From assembly GCA_038213135.1 (NCBI GenBank), contig JBBQTQ010000033.1:1-27801 (forward strand): a stretch of DNA of 27,801 bases. The letters are read 5' to 3'. A model generated the notes under the pieces. It saw nothing but the letters and a program-made list of their open reading frames with translations, did not search any database and was not told the origin of the DNA. This stretch comes from JBBQTQ01 sp038213135 (GTDB taxonomy: Bacteria; Actinomycetota; Thermoleophilia; Gaiellales; Gaiellaceae). Below are positions 20,934-27,801 of the stretch, one piece after another (position 1 is the first letter of the stretch; every line of letters starts with the position of its first letter). The translations under genes were made by a program, and so were the position numbers.

Positions 20934-21937
20934 GAACGCTCGCGCTCCCGGGCTTCGTCAACGCACACAGCCACGCTTTTCAGCGGGCGCTCCGCGGACG
21001 AGCAGAGGGTGCCGACTTCTGGGCCTGGCGCGACCTGATGATCGCCGAGGCCGACCGGCTCGACCCAGCCCGCGTCCGTGAGCTCTACACGGCGGTCTAC
21101 GCCGAGATGCGCGCGGCCGGCTACACCGCGGTTGGTGAGTTCCACTACATCGGGCGCCCCGAGGCGCTCGCCGCTGCAGACGCGGCGCGCGAGGCCGGCG
21201 TGGAGCTCGTCCTGCTCGCCGCCGCGTACGCGCGAGGCGGCTCGCCGCGCTTCCGCCAGGACTCCGTCGCCGACTATCTGGCCTGGGTCGAGGAACTCCG
21301 CGGCGCGGGCACTCGAGTCGGTGTCGCCCCCCACTCCGTCCGCGCCTGCCCCGCCGGCTGGCTCGAGGAGATCGGCCGCTACGCCGAGCGCGAAGGGCTC
21401 GTCCTGCACGTCCACGCCGACGAGCAGCCGCGCGAGATCGAGGAGTGCCTGGCCGAGCACGGCCGCCGGCCGATCGAGCTGCTCGCCGACACCGGCTGCC
21501 TTGGCCCGCGCACCGCGATCGTCCACGCGACCCACGCCGACGATTCGGAGCTCGATCTTCTTGCGGCAACCCGCGCCCGCGTTTGCCTCTGCCCGACGAC
21601 CGAGGCGAACCTCGGCGACGGCTTCCCTCGCATCGAGGCGATGCTCGAGCGCCACATCCCGCTCTGCATCGGCTCCGACTCGAACGTGCGCATCGATCCG
21701 CTCGAGGAGCTGCGCGAGCTCGAGGGCACCGCCCGCCGCCAGGCCCTGCGCCGAAACGTGATCCCGCCCGAGACGCTGCTGGCGATCGGGTCACGCGAGG
21801 GTGCAGCAGCCCTCGGCCTCGACGTCTGGCCGGCAACCGCCCTCGACCTCGACCACCGCTCGCTCGCCGGAATCGCGACCGAGGACGTGTCGGCGGCTCT
21901 CGTTCTCGGCTGCGGCGCGGAGGTGATCGCCCCATGA
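20930..21937 (+). CDS. hutF: Formimidoylglutamate deiminase (compact HutF)
   Basis: An amidohydrolase that deiminates N-formimidoylglutamate to N-formylglutamate and ammonia, the branch used in place of HutG-type formiminoglutamase. HutF features are the metal pair in NAHSHAFQRALRG (H13, H15), FWAWRDLM, GYTAVGEFHYIG, LHVHADEQPREIEEC, HATHADDSELDLL and IGSDSNVRIDPLEELRELE. At 335 residues it is about 100 shorter than well-known HutF proteins: the N-terminal beta-sandwich strands are missing, so the protein starts almost at the first metal motif. The ATG overlaps the hutI stop, and its stop overlaps the hutH ATG, so the short form looks genuine rather than mis-started. Confidence 0.92.
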   Translation: MRTLALPGFVNAHSHAFQRALRGRAEGADFWAWRDLMIAEADRLDPARVRELYTAVYAEMRAAGYTAVGEFHYIGRPEALAAADAAREAGVELVLLAAAYARGGSPRFRQDSVADYLAWVEELRGAGTRVGVAPHSVRACPAGWLEEIGRYAEREGLVLHVHADEQPREIEECLAEHGRRPIELLADTGCLGPRTAIVHATHADDSELDLLAATRARVCLCPTTEANLGDGFPRIEAMLERHIPLCIGSDSNVRIDPLEELRELEGTARRQALRRNVIPPETLLAIGSREGAAALGLDVWPATALDLDHRSLAGIATEDVSAALVLGCGAEVIAP

Positions 21938-23454
21938 GCGTCGTCCTCGGCAGCCGTGGCGCAAGTTCGGCCGACGTCGTCGCCGTCGCGCGCGGCAGCG
22001 CGGAGGTATCGCTCGGCGACGACGCCCGGGCGGCGATGGAGGAGAGCGCGGCGATCGTCGCGCGCCTGGCCGCCTCCGACCGGCCCGTCTACGGGATCTC
22101 CACCGGCTTCGGCTCGCTCGCCACCACGTCGATCCCGCCCGAACGGCGCGAGGAGCTGCAGCGCTCACTCGTCCGCTCGCATGCGGCAGGCATGGGCCCG
22201 CCGGTCGAGCCTGAGGTCGTCCGCGCGATGATGTTTCTACGGGCACGCAGCCTGGCGATGGGGCGATCGGGAGTGCGTCCGCTCGTCGCCGAGACGATGC
22301 TCGCGCTGCTCAACGCCGGGCTGACGCCGCTCGTCCGTGAGTACGGCTCGCTCGGCGCGAGCGGCGACCTCGCCCCGCTCGCCCACTGCGCGCTCGCGCT
22401 GATCGGCGAGGGTGAGCTCCTCGACAGACGGCCGGCGTCCGAAGCGCTGAGCGCCGCCGGGATCGAGCCGCTGACCCTCACCGCGAAGGAAGGGCTGGCC
22501 CTGATCAACGGCACCGACGGCACCCTCGGGATGCTCGTCCTCGCGCTCGAGGACCTCGAGGCGCTCCTGAAGACCGCCGACGTCGCCGCCGCGATGTCGG
22601 TCGAGGCGCTGCTCGGCACCGACCGCGCCTTCGCCGCCGACCTGCAGGCGCTGCGCCCGCACGAGGGTCAGGCGGCGAGCGCCGCGAACCTGCGCCGGCT
22701 GCTCGACGGCTCGCAGATCGTCGCGAGCCACCGGGAGGACGACCCTCGCGTGCAGGACGCCTACTCGCTGCGCTGCTCCCCGCAGGTGCACGGCGCGGCC
22801 CGCGACACCGCGGCGCACGCACGCCGCGTCGCCGAGACGGAGCTGATCTCGGCGATCGACAACCCGATGATCCTCCCCGACGGCCGAGTCGAGTCGTGCG
22901 GCAACTTCCACGGCGCCCCCCTCGGCTACGCGTGCGACTTCCTGGCGATCGCGGCCGCCGATCTCGGATCGATCGCCGAGCGGCGCACCGACCGGCTGCT
23001 CGACGCAAACCGCTCCTACGGCCTGCCGCCCTTCCTCGCCCAGCAGGCCGGAGTCGACTCCGGCCTGATGATCGCCCAGTACACGCAGGCCGCGATCGTC
23101 TCCGAGAACCGCCGCCTGGCCGTGCCGGCAAGCGTCGACTCCCTGCCGACGAGCGCGATGCAGGAGGACCACGTCCCGATGGCCTGGTCGGCCGCGCGCA
23201 AGCTGCGTACGTCGCTCGTGAACTTGCGCCGGATCCTTGCGGTCGAGGTCGTCTGCGCCGCCCGCGCGCTCGAGCTGCGCGCGCCGCTCGCGCCCGCCGC
23301 CGGCACCTCGGCGGCGCTCGGCTTCCTCCGATCCCGGGTTCCCGGGCCCGGGGCAGACCGCTGGCTCTCGCCCGAGCTGACCGCCGCGGAGGAGCTCCTC
23401 GCCGGCGGCGGATTCCTGGCCGCGATCGAGGCCGCCATCGGCGTGCTCGATTAG
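21934..23454 (+). CDS. hutH: Histidine ammonia-lyase
   Basis: Histidase, which removes ammonia from L-histidine to make urocanate, the entry step of the pathway. The self-formed MIO electrophile comes from A142-S143-G144 within GSLGASGDLAPLAH, and the active-site tyrosine is Y53 in VYGISTGFG. Other conserved parts are EGLALINGT, QDAYSLRCSPQVHGA, SAIDNPMI, GNFHGAPL and the EDHVPMAWSAARKL block. At 506 residues it has normal length. The ATG overlaps the hutF stop (ATGA). It is the last gene of the hut operon here; N-formylglutamate deformylase must be elsewhere if the pathway runs to glutamate. Confidence 0.97.
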   Translation: MSVVLGSRGASSADVVAVARGSAEVSLGDDARAAMEESAAIVARLAASDRPVYGISTGFGSLATTSIPPERREELQRSLVRSHAAGMGPPVEPEVVRAMMFLRARSLAMGRSGVRPLVAETMLALLNAGLTPLVREYGSLGASGDLAPLAHCALALIGEGELLDRRPASEALSAAGIEPLTLTAKEGLALINGTDGTLGMLVLALEDLEALLKTADVAAAMSVEALLGTDRAFAADLQALRPHEGQAASAANLRRLLDGSQIVASHREDDPRVQDAYSLRCSPQVHGAARDTAAHARRVAETELISAIDNPMILPDGRVESCGNFHGAPLGYACDFLAIAAADLGSIAERRTDRLLDANRSYGLPPFLAQQAGVDSGLMIAQYTQAAIVSENRRLAVPASVDSLPTSAMQEDHVPMAWSAARKLRTSLVNLRRILAVEVVCAARALELRAPLAPAAGTSAALGFLRSRVPGPGADRWLSPELTAAEELLAGGGFLAAIEAAIGVLD

Positions 23455-23485
23455 CCTTACGGCCTCCCGAGGAAAGGATCGTTCC

Positions 23486-23887
23486 ATGAAGCACGCGCCT
23501 TGGCTTGCGCTCGCAGCAGCACTCGCGCTCCTCGCCGCCGGCCTCGCCATGGCCGCCGGCCGCGGCAGCCAGGACTACTCGACCTGCCTGAAGGGTGCGC
23601 AGACGACGGCCGCAATGCAGGCTTGCATCACGAAGGAGTACAAGCGGGTCGACGGCTTGCTCAACAAGACCTACGGCCAGCTCGCGAAGACGAATGTCGA
23701 CAAGGCGCTGCTCCTCGACGCGGAGAAGAAGTGGATCTCCTTCCGCGACGCCGACTGCAAGTTCGCAGCGTCGTTCAACGCGGGCGGCTCGCTCGCCGCG
23801 ATCAACCAGGGGGACTGCCTGATCACGGACGAGGCCGCAAGGCTAAAGCAGCTCCAGAGCTACCTCAAGCAGGCGACCTCGCACTGA
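23486..23887 (+). CDS. LprI-like secreted protein (DUF1311)
   Basis: A 133-residue exported protein with a signal peptide (hydrophobic residues 5-23) and an LprI N-terminal-type domain. The four cysteines C34, C47, C91 and C111 and the helical pattern YKRVDGLLNKTYGQL, KALLLDAEKKWISFRDADC match the family, named after a mycobacterial lysozyme inhibitor, although most members have no proven role. The ATG is preceded by GAGGAAAGG (23469-23477) at suitable spacing, so unlike many neighbours it uses a ribosome-binding site. It starts 31 bases after hutH and could be co-transcribed with it. Confidence 0.85.
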   Translation: MKHAPWLALAAALALLAAGLAMAAGRGSQDYSTCLKGAQTTAAMQACITKEYKRVDGLLNKTYGQLAKTNVDKALLLDAEKKWISFRDADCKFAASFNAGGSLAAINQGDCLITDEAARLKQLQSYLKQATSH

Positions 23888-24606
23888 GGCTCGTCCGCGG
23901 CCTGGCGCGGCGGCTGGGCTTCGAGCTCGTCCGCTACGCGCCTCGCAACTTCCCGCACCTACGCCGCCCACTGCTCCTCCGGGAGGAGGGGGTGGTGCGG
24001 GCGCTCGACGTCGGCGCGAGCGACGGAGGCTGGGCGCAGGAGCTCCGGCGGCAGGGCTTCGCGGGCGAGATCGCCTCCTTCGAGCCGCACGCTGCGAGCT
24101 TCGCTCGCCTCGAGCGGACCGCTGCGGGGGACGCAGTTTGGCGGTGCCAGCGCGTCGCCCTCGGCGCAGCTTCCGGCCGCACCGTCCTCCACGTCGCCGG
24201 CAACGACCAGAGCAGCTCGCTGCTGCCGATGGCCGCGCGGCACACCGAGCTCGACCCGCGCTCCGGCTACGTCTCCGACGAGGAGGTAACCGTGGAGCGG
24301 CTCGACGCGCTCGTCCCGCCCGGTGTACCGACCTTCCTGAAGCTCGACGTGCAGGGCTTCGAGCTCGAAGTGCTGCACGGCGCCGAGCAAACGCTTGCCG
24401 ATACGCGCGTGCTCGAAGTCGAGCTCTCGGTCGTGCCGCTCTACGAGGGACAGGCCCTGCTACCAAAGGTCGTACAGCACCTGGACGGAGCGGGATTCGA
24501 GCTGATCGGCCTGGAGACCTCGTTCCGCGACCGGCGAACAGGCGACCTGCTTCAGCTGAACGGCCTGTTCAGGGCCAGGGCACCTCGGGCGAGCGGTAGA
24601 AGTTGA
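23884..24606 (+). CDS. FkbM-family methyltransferase
   Basis: A SAM-dependent O-methyltransferase of the FkbM type, usually acting on sugars or natural products. SAM-binding motif I is ALDVGASDGGWAQ, followed by SFEPHAASFARLE, and the family's FLKLDVQGFELEVLHGA lies in the second half. The start is unclear. The helical N-terminus LRLVRGLARRLGFELVRY is typical of the family and would need a CTG start at 23884 overlapping the upstream stop (CTGA). The first conventional start, GTG 23992 behind GGGAGGAGG, would remove that region and begin just before motif I. The 3' end overlaps the convergent GH20 gene by 38 bases. Confidence 0.85.
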   Translation: MRLVRGLARRLGFELVRYAPRNFPHLRRPLLLREEGVVRALDVGASDGGWAQELRRQGFAGEIASFEPHAASFARLERTAAGDAVWRCQRVALGAASGRTVLHVAGNDQSSSLLPMAARHTELDPRSGYVSDEEVTVERLDALVPPGVPTFLKLDVQGFELEVLHGAEQTLADTRVLEVELSVVPLYEGQALLPKVVQHLDGAGFELIGLETSFRDRRTGDLLQLNGLFRARAPRASGRS

Positions 24607-25987
24607 CGCCGAGGGCCGCCAGGCGCGGCCCCTGGGCGGCCAGACGGAGCCGGTACTCACGCCAGGATCGACCCGTTGCCGGCGACCAGGCGAGCTCCGC
24701 ATAGCCGAGCAGCCGCGGGAAGGCCATGTACTCGACGTCGGCGAACGTGCGCAGCGTCTCCGACCAGAGCGGCGCCTCGACGCCGAGCGCTTGGCCGGGA
24801 TCCCACTCGTACGCGTCCCGGACGCTCGTGTAGCCCGCCCAGCTCAGGCCGAGCTTGGTCGACGCGTCGTACTTCATGTCCATGTAGGCCTTGTCCGCGG
24901 GGGACTGGATCACGCCCGCGCCCTGGCGCCTCGCGGCGCTCAGCAGCGAGTTGTCGTGCCAGTGCTGCACGACCGACCCAGGCGCGAGCTTCGTCTTGGC
25001 CACCTCCTCCCAGCCGACCAGATGCTTCCCGAGGCCGCTGACGATCGCCTGCACGCGCTCGACGAAGCGGGCGTAGTCCGCGCCCTTGGTCGCTTGCGCC
25101 TCGTCGCCGCCGATGTGCAGCCAGGGACCAGGAGTCAGCGCTGCGACCTGCCGTAACACGTCGGCGACGAACGCGTAGGTCGAGGCCTTGGTCGTGCAGA
25201 GTGAGCTGAAGGCCGGCGAGAGCCTCGTCTCGAGCGGCGGTGCGACGCCGTCGCAACTCAAGCCGCCGTAGGACGAAAGCGCGGAACCGACGTGGCCGGG
25301 CATGTCGATCTCCGGCACGACCGTGACGAAGCGGGCCTGCGCATACGCCACGATCCGCCGGTAGTCGGCCTGCGTGTACCAGCCGCCCCGCCCGCCCCCG
25401 ACGGCCGTCGAGCCGCCGTGCGAGGTAAGCCGCGGCCAGCCGGCGATCGCGATCCGCCAGCCCTGGTCGTCGGTGAGGTGAAGGTGGAGGCGGTTGAGCT
25501 TGTACGCGGCCATGAGATCGACGAACCGCTCGACATCGCGGACGCCGAAGAAGTGCCGCGCGACGTCGAGCATGGCGCCGCGCCAGGCGTAACGCGGCCG
25601 GTCGCGCACCTCCCCGATCGGGACACGCCCGGCCGAGACGAGCTGGCGCAACGTCTGGATCCCGTAGAAGATCCCGGCCGGCCGCGGCGCCGTGATGCCC
25701 ACCCGCGCTCGAGTAACTGAGAGCGCGTAGCCCTCGCTGCCGAGCGATGAGTCGCCGCCGAGCGAGAGAAGCACGCCGGGCGTCGTCCCCACGTGCAGGC
25801 CGAGAACCGAAGCCGCGTACTTCGCCAGACCGGCTGTTCCGGGCCCGGCGACCACGTCGCCGAGCGCGACCGATCCGTGGCCGAGGCGCACCTCGAGCGG
25901 CTTCGGGATCAGGTCCCGCAGCGGGTTGGCGGCCGCCGCCGGTGCTGCGAAGACGACCAACGCCGCCACCAACGCCCATCGCCTCAT
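24569..25987 (-). CDS. GH20 beta-N-acetylhexosaminidase, secreted
   Basis: A 472-residue exported glycoside hydrolase family 20 enzyme that removes terminal N-acetylglucosamine or N-acetylgalactosamine by substrate-assisted catalysis. Residues 1-20 form a signal peptide ending AAAA. A GH20b-like alpha/beta domain (residues 25-125) precedes the catalytic barrel, with RGAMLDVARHFF, LHLHLTDDQGWRI, PEIDMPGH and the catalytic pair D295-E296 in HIGGDEA. The ATG at 25987 has a TACGGT hexamer six bases upstream and no ribosome-binding site, suggesting a leaderless message. The 3' end overlaps the FkbM gene tail-to-tail. It shares an upstream region with the divergent propeller-CAP gene. Confidence 0.95.
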   Translation of the reverse strand: MRRWALVAALVVFAAPAAAANPLRDLIPKPLEVRLGHGSVALGDVVAGPGTAGLAKYAASVLGLHVGTTPGVLLSLGGDSSLGSEGYALSVTRARVGITAPRPAGIFYGIQTLRQLVSAGRVPIGEVRDRPRYAWRGAMLDVARHFFGVRDVERFVDLMAAYKLNRLHLHLTDDQGWRIAIAGWPRLTSHGGSTAVGGGRGGWYTQADYRRIVAYAQARFVTVVPEIDMPGHVGSALSSYGGLSCDGVAPPLETRLSPAFSSLCTTKASTYAFVADVLRQVAALTPGPWLHIGGDEAQATKGADYARFVERVQAIVSGLGKHLVGWEEVAKTKLAPGSVVQHWHDNSLLSAARRQGAGVIQSPADKAYMDMKYDASTKLGLSWAGYTSVRDAYEWDPGQALGVEAPLWSETLRTFADVEYMAFPRLLGYAELAWSPATGRSWREYRLRLAAQGPRLAALGVNFYRSPEVPWP

Positions 25988-25993
25988 GCCCTG

Positions 25994-25999
25994 ACCGTA
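25994..25999 (-). promoter_or_regulatory. Candidate -10 box for the GH20 gene
   Basis: TACGGT on the minus strand ends six bases before the ATG at 25987, the same hexamer and spacing as at the RAYT gene. Confidence 0.5.
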
Positions 26000-26039
26000 T
26001 CGCGCCGGGCGCAAGTTTTTCCCGGTTGCGGGGTCTCTT

Positions 26040-26051
26040 GTTCCATGGAAC
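26040..26051. promoter_or_regulatory. 12-bp palindrome in a divergent intergenic region
   Basis: GTTCCATGGAAC is a perfect palindrome midway between the GH20 start (25987, minus) and the propeller-CAP start (26083, plus). It could be an operator shared by both genes; no regulator gene is visible nearby. Confidence 0.4.
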
Positions 26052-26082
26052 GCCCTTACGGGCCCGAGACGGGAGGTTGATC

Positions 26083-27801
26083 GTGCGCAGATGGTTCCTG
26101 TTTGTCGCCGTCACGCTCACTGCAGTGGCGTTGCCGGCGCTCGTGGTTGCAGCCGGCGGCGGTACGACGCAGACGGTGAGCGAGGGCGGCTATTCGTTCG
26201 TCAACTACCAGCTCGGCGATCTACCGGCCGAGTACTGCCCCGACCCGAACAGCCCGTGCCAGAACGGCGCGGCCGAGCCGGCGATCAGGGCCGACAACTT
26301 CGGCAACTTCTTCGGCGCGTCGGAGAACGGCCTCACGAGCGGCACGGAGGCATGGAAGTCAGTCGACGGCGGACTCCACTACGTCCACCTCCCCTCCCCA
26401 AACCAGATCTCCGCCCCGACAGCGACATCGTTCCCGATCTCACCAGCAGGCGGCGACGTTGATCTCTCGACTGCGTCGGCCAAGAACGCCTTCGGAATTT
26501 ACAACGTCTATGTCTCGAGCTTGGACGGCGTCCACACCGTCGTCAGCACGTCGCTCGACGGCGGCCACACCTGGAAGCTCAACCTCGCGGCCTCGAAGTT
26601 CCCAGGGGAAGACCGCGAGTGGATCGCCGCGGACGGCGCCAATAAGGTCTGTATCAGCTACATCTCGGCAGCCGGCATCATCATTACCCCGCTTGGCCTG
26701 CACGTGGAGTGTTCATACGATGCGGGCACGACCTTCACCCAGATCAGCGATGCGATCACGCCCGGCAATCTCGACTCGCGGCTCGGCTTCAAGATCGGGA
26801 ACATGATGATCGACCAGAACAGCAACACGGGCGATCCGGCGCGGAACAACGACATCGTCTACCAGACTTACGTGAGTGGGACGACGGAAGACGCGATCAA
26901 TCCGGCCCTGACTGACTACCACGTCGTCTGGATGGCGGTGTCGCTCGACGGTGGAAAGACTTTCAATGACTACCAGGTCTACAACAACCCGGATCCGACC
27001 GTCGGCTACGGGCATCAGTTCCCCAACGTCACCGTCGACAGGGCCGGCAACGTCTACTCCTTCTTCAGCGACGACCACTACGTGTACTACAAGTACTCGA
27101 CCGACCATGGCCAGACGTGGAAGCCGGGCGGCCCGACGGGCGCCCCGATCCGCGTCAGCCGCGCCCCGGCGAACACGGCGATCTTCCCGTGGGCGACGGC
27201 CGGCGATCCGGGCAAGGTCGACCTCGTCTACTACGGCACCCCGTACTACGACGGCGTCTCGCACCCCGACCAGTACCCGGGCACCGCCGACTGGAGGGTC
27301 TACTTCGCCCAAAACCTGAACGCCATCGGCGCGCCAGGTGGCTGGACGCAGGTGGCCGCCTCGCCGGTCAACCACAAGGGCGCGGTCTGCGAGGGCGGCG
27401 TCGGCTGCACGGGCAACCGCGACCTCTACGACGACTTCGGCGTAGCGGCGCGGCCGACGACGGGGCTCGCTTCGATCATCTACAGCGACGACCAGCGGGA
27501 CCAGTACAACCAGAACCTCACCTACCCCACGACATGCAATCGCCCCTCCCGAGACAACGGTCCGAACTGTGACCACACGTCGATCGCGACCCAGACCGCC
27601 GGGCCCGGCATCTACGGGAACGGAACCGGCGGTGGCGGTGGTGGAGGAGGCGGCGGTGGTGGAGGCGGCGGTGACTGCGGCGGCGAGGACAAGCACGCCG
27701 AGTCCGACGCACTCGTCGCCCTGAACGCGCTCCGCACCGCAAACGGTGCAGCGCCGCTGACGGCCGACTCGAAAGCCACAGACGCTGCGAAGAAGCACGA
27801 C
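26083..27801 (+). CDS. Secreted Asp-box beta-propeller protein fused to a CAP domain (runs off window)
   Basis: The frame is open from the GTG at 26083 to the window end (573 codons seen). GGGAGG (26071-26076) supports the start. Residues 1-24 form a signal peptide. Five Asp-box-like repeats mark a sialidase-type beta-propeller: SVDGGLHY (93), SLDGGHTW (157), SYDAGTTF (211), SLDGGKTF (287) and STDHGQTW (339). The full set of sialidase catalytic residues was not recognised, so enzyme activity is not claimed. Fifteen consecutive glycines (516-530) then lead into DCGGEDKHAE and ALVALNALRTANGAAPL, the opening helix of a CAP/SCP domain whose core lies beyond the edge. It is divergent from the GH20 hexosaminidase, so a shared role in glycan handling outside the cell is possible. 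Confidence 0.85.
   Translation, partial: MRRWFLFVAVTLTAVALPALVVAAGGGTTQTVSEGGYSFVNYQLGDLPAEYCPDPNSPCQNGAAEPAIRADNFGNFFGASENGLTSGTEAWKSVDGGLHYVHLPSPNQISAPTATSFPISPAGGDVDLSTASAKNAFGIYNVYVSSLDGVHTVVSTSLDGGHTWKLNLAASKFPGEDREWIAADGANKVCISYISAAGIIITPLGLHVECSYDAGTTFTQISDAITPGNLDSRLGFKIGNMMIDQNSNTGDPARNNDIVYQTYVSGTTEDAINPALTDYHVVWMAVSLDGGKTFNDYQVYNNPDPTVGYGHQFPNVTVDRAGNVYSFFSDDHYVYYKYSTDHGQTWKPGGPTGAPIRVSRAPANTAIFPWATAGDPGKVDLVYYGTPYYDGVSHPDQYPGTADWRVYFAQNLNAIGAPGGWTQVAASPVNHKGAVCEGGVGCTGNRDLYDDFGVAARPTTGLASIIYSDDQRDQYNQNLTYPTTCNRPSRDNGPNCDHTSIATQTAGPGIYGNGTGGGGGGGGGGGGGGGDCGGEDKHAESDALVALNALRTANGAAPLTADSKATDAAKKHD
27628..27672 (+). repeat. Fifteen-glycine codon tract
   Basis: An uninterrupted run of 15 glycine codons using mixed GGC, GGT and GGA, so not a simple trinucleotide slip. 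It acts as a flexible linker between the propeller and CAP regions. Confidence 0.9.

Noticed and set aside
22237..23550. Minus-strand open frame opposite hutH
   Set aside because: The plus strand is an unambiguous histidase; the antisense product has no motifs.
26040..26051. SOS (LexA) box
   Set aside because: The actinobacterial LexA site has GAAC on the left and GTTC on the right; here the half-sites are the other way round.
26083..27801. Active sialidase
   Set aside because: Asp boxes are clear, but the arginine triad and other catalytic residues could not be placed by eye; Asp boxes also occur in non-enzymatic propellers.
1..27801. CRISPR arrays, tRNA or rRNA genes
   Set aside because: No regularly spaced direct repeats, cloverleaf-like segments or rRNA stretches were noticed; all regions are explained by coding genes or short gaps.

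Overview
The window is a gene-dense, very GC-rich bacterial chromosome segment. High GC, many GTG starts, chains of 4-bp stop/start overlaps, and a recurrent TANNNT hexamer 6-10 nt before start codons (leaderless transcripts) point to an actinobacterium. The gene content (CASTOR/POLLUX-type channel, MoxR-DUF58 pair, HutF-type histidine pathway, molybdenum hydroxylases, LutABC) would suit the Thermoleophilia, but that placement is inference and there is no rRNA to test it. No gap between genes exceeds 300 bases; the largest (10465-10691, 12635-12811, 14654-14774) are described below and hold repeats, a terminator and promoters.

Left part, minus strand (5877 to 1): one compact operon encodes a small ABM-type monooxygenase, a CynX-like MFS transporter, a VOC-fold protein and the FAD, 2Fe-2S and molybdopterin subunits of a xanthine-dehydrogenase-family hydroxylase. 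The last gene is interrupted near its 3' end by an IS481-like element whose 5' end (1-237) is in the window. Next come two tandem DUF4234 membrane proteins (+) and a fumarylacetoacetate hydrolase-family enzyme (-).

Middle (7480-14780): a REP-associated tyrosine transposase (RAYT) lies between REP-like elements and runs tail-to-tail into a lutABC lactate-oxidation operon (-). Copies of the same REP motif form inverted pairs upstream of lutA and next to the channel gene, and possibly inside the FAD-subunit gene. A MoxR AAA+ ATPase and a DUF58 protein follow on the plus strand, then a CASTOR/POLLUX-like ion channel gene broken by two frame disruptions.

Right part: a large secreted two-barrel protein with a fibronectin-III-like middle (-), divergent from a dienelactone hydrolase that leads a complete hutU-hutI-hutF-hutH operon (histidine to N-formylglutamate; no hutG in the window). 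After it come a secreted LprI-like protein and an FkbM methyltransferase (+), a GH20 beta-hexosaminidase (-), and a secreted Asp-box beta-propeller protein joined by a 15-glycine linker to the start of a CAP domain, which runs off the window end.

Functionally the segment reads as heterotroph metabolism (histidine, lactate, an unknown substrate hydroxylated by a molybdoenzyme, amino sugars), with a small repeat/transposase system scattered through it. The most unusual items are the REP/RAYT system and its intrusion into coding sequence, the IS hairpin that would hide the transposase ribosome-binding site yet sits in a read-through frame, and the propeller-polyGly-CAP fusion.
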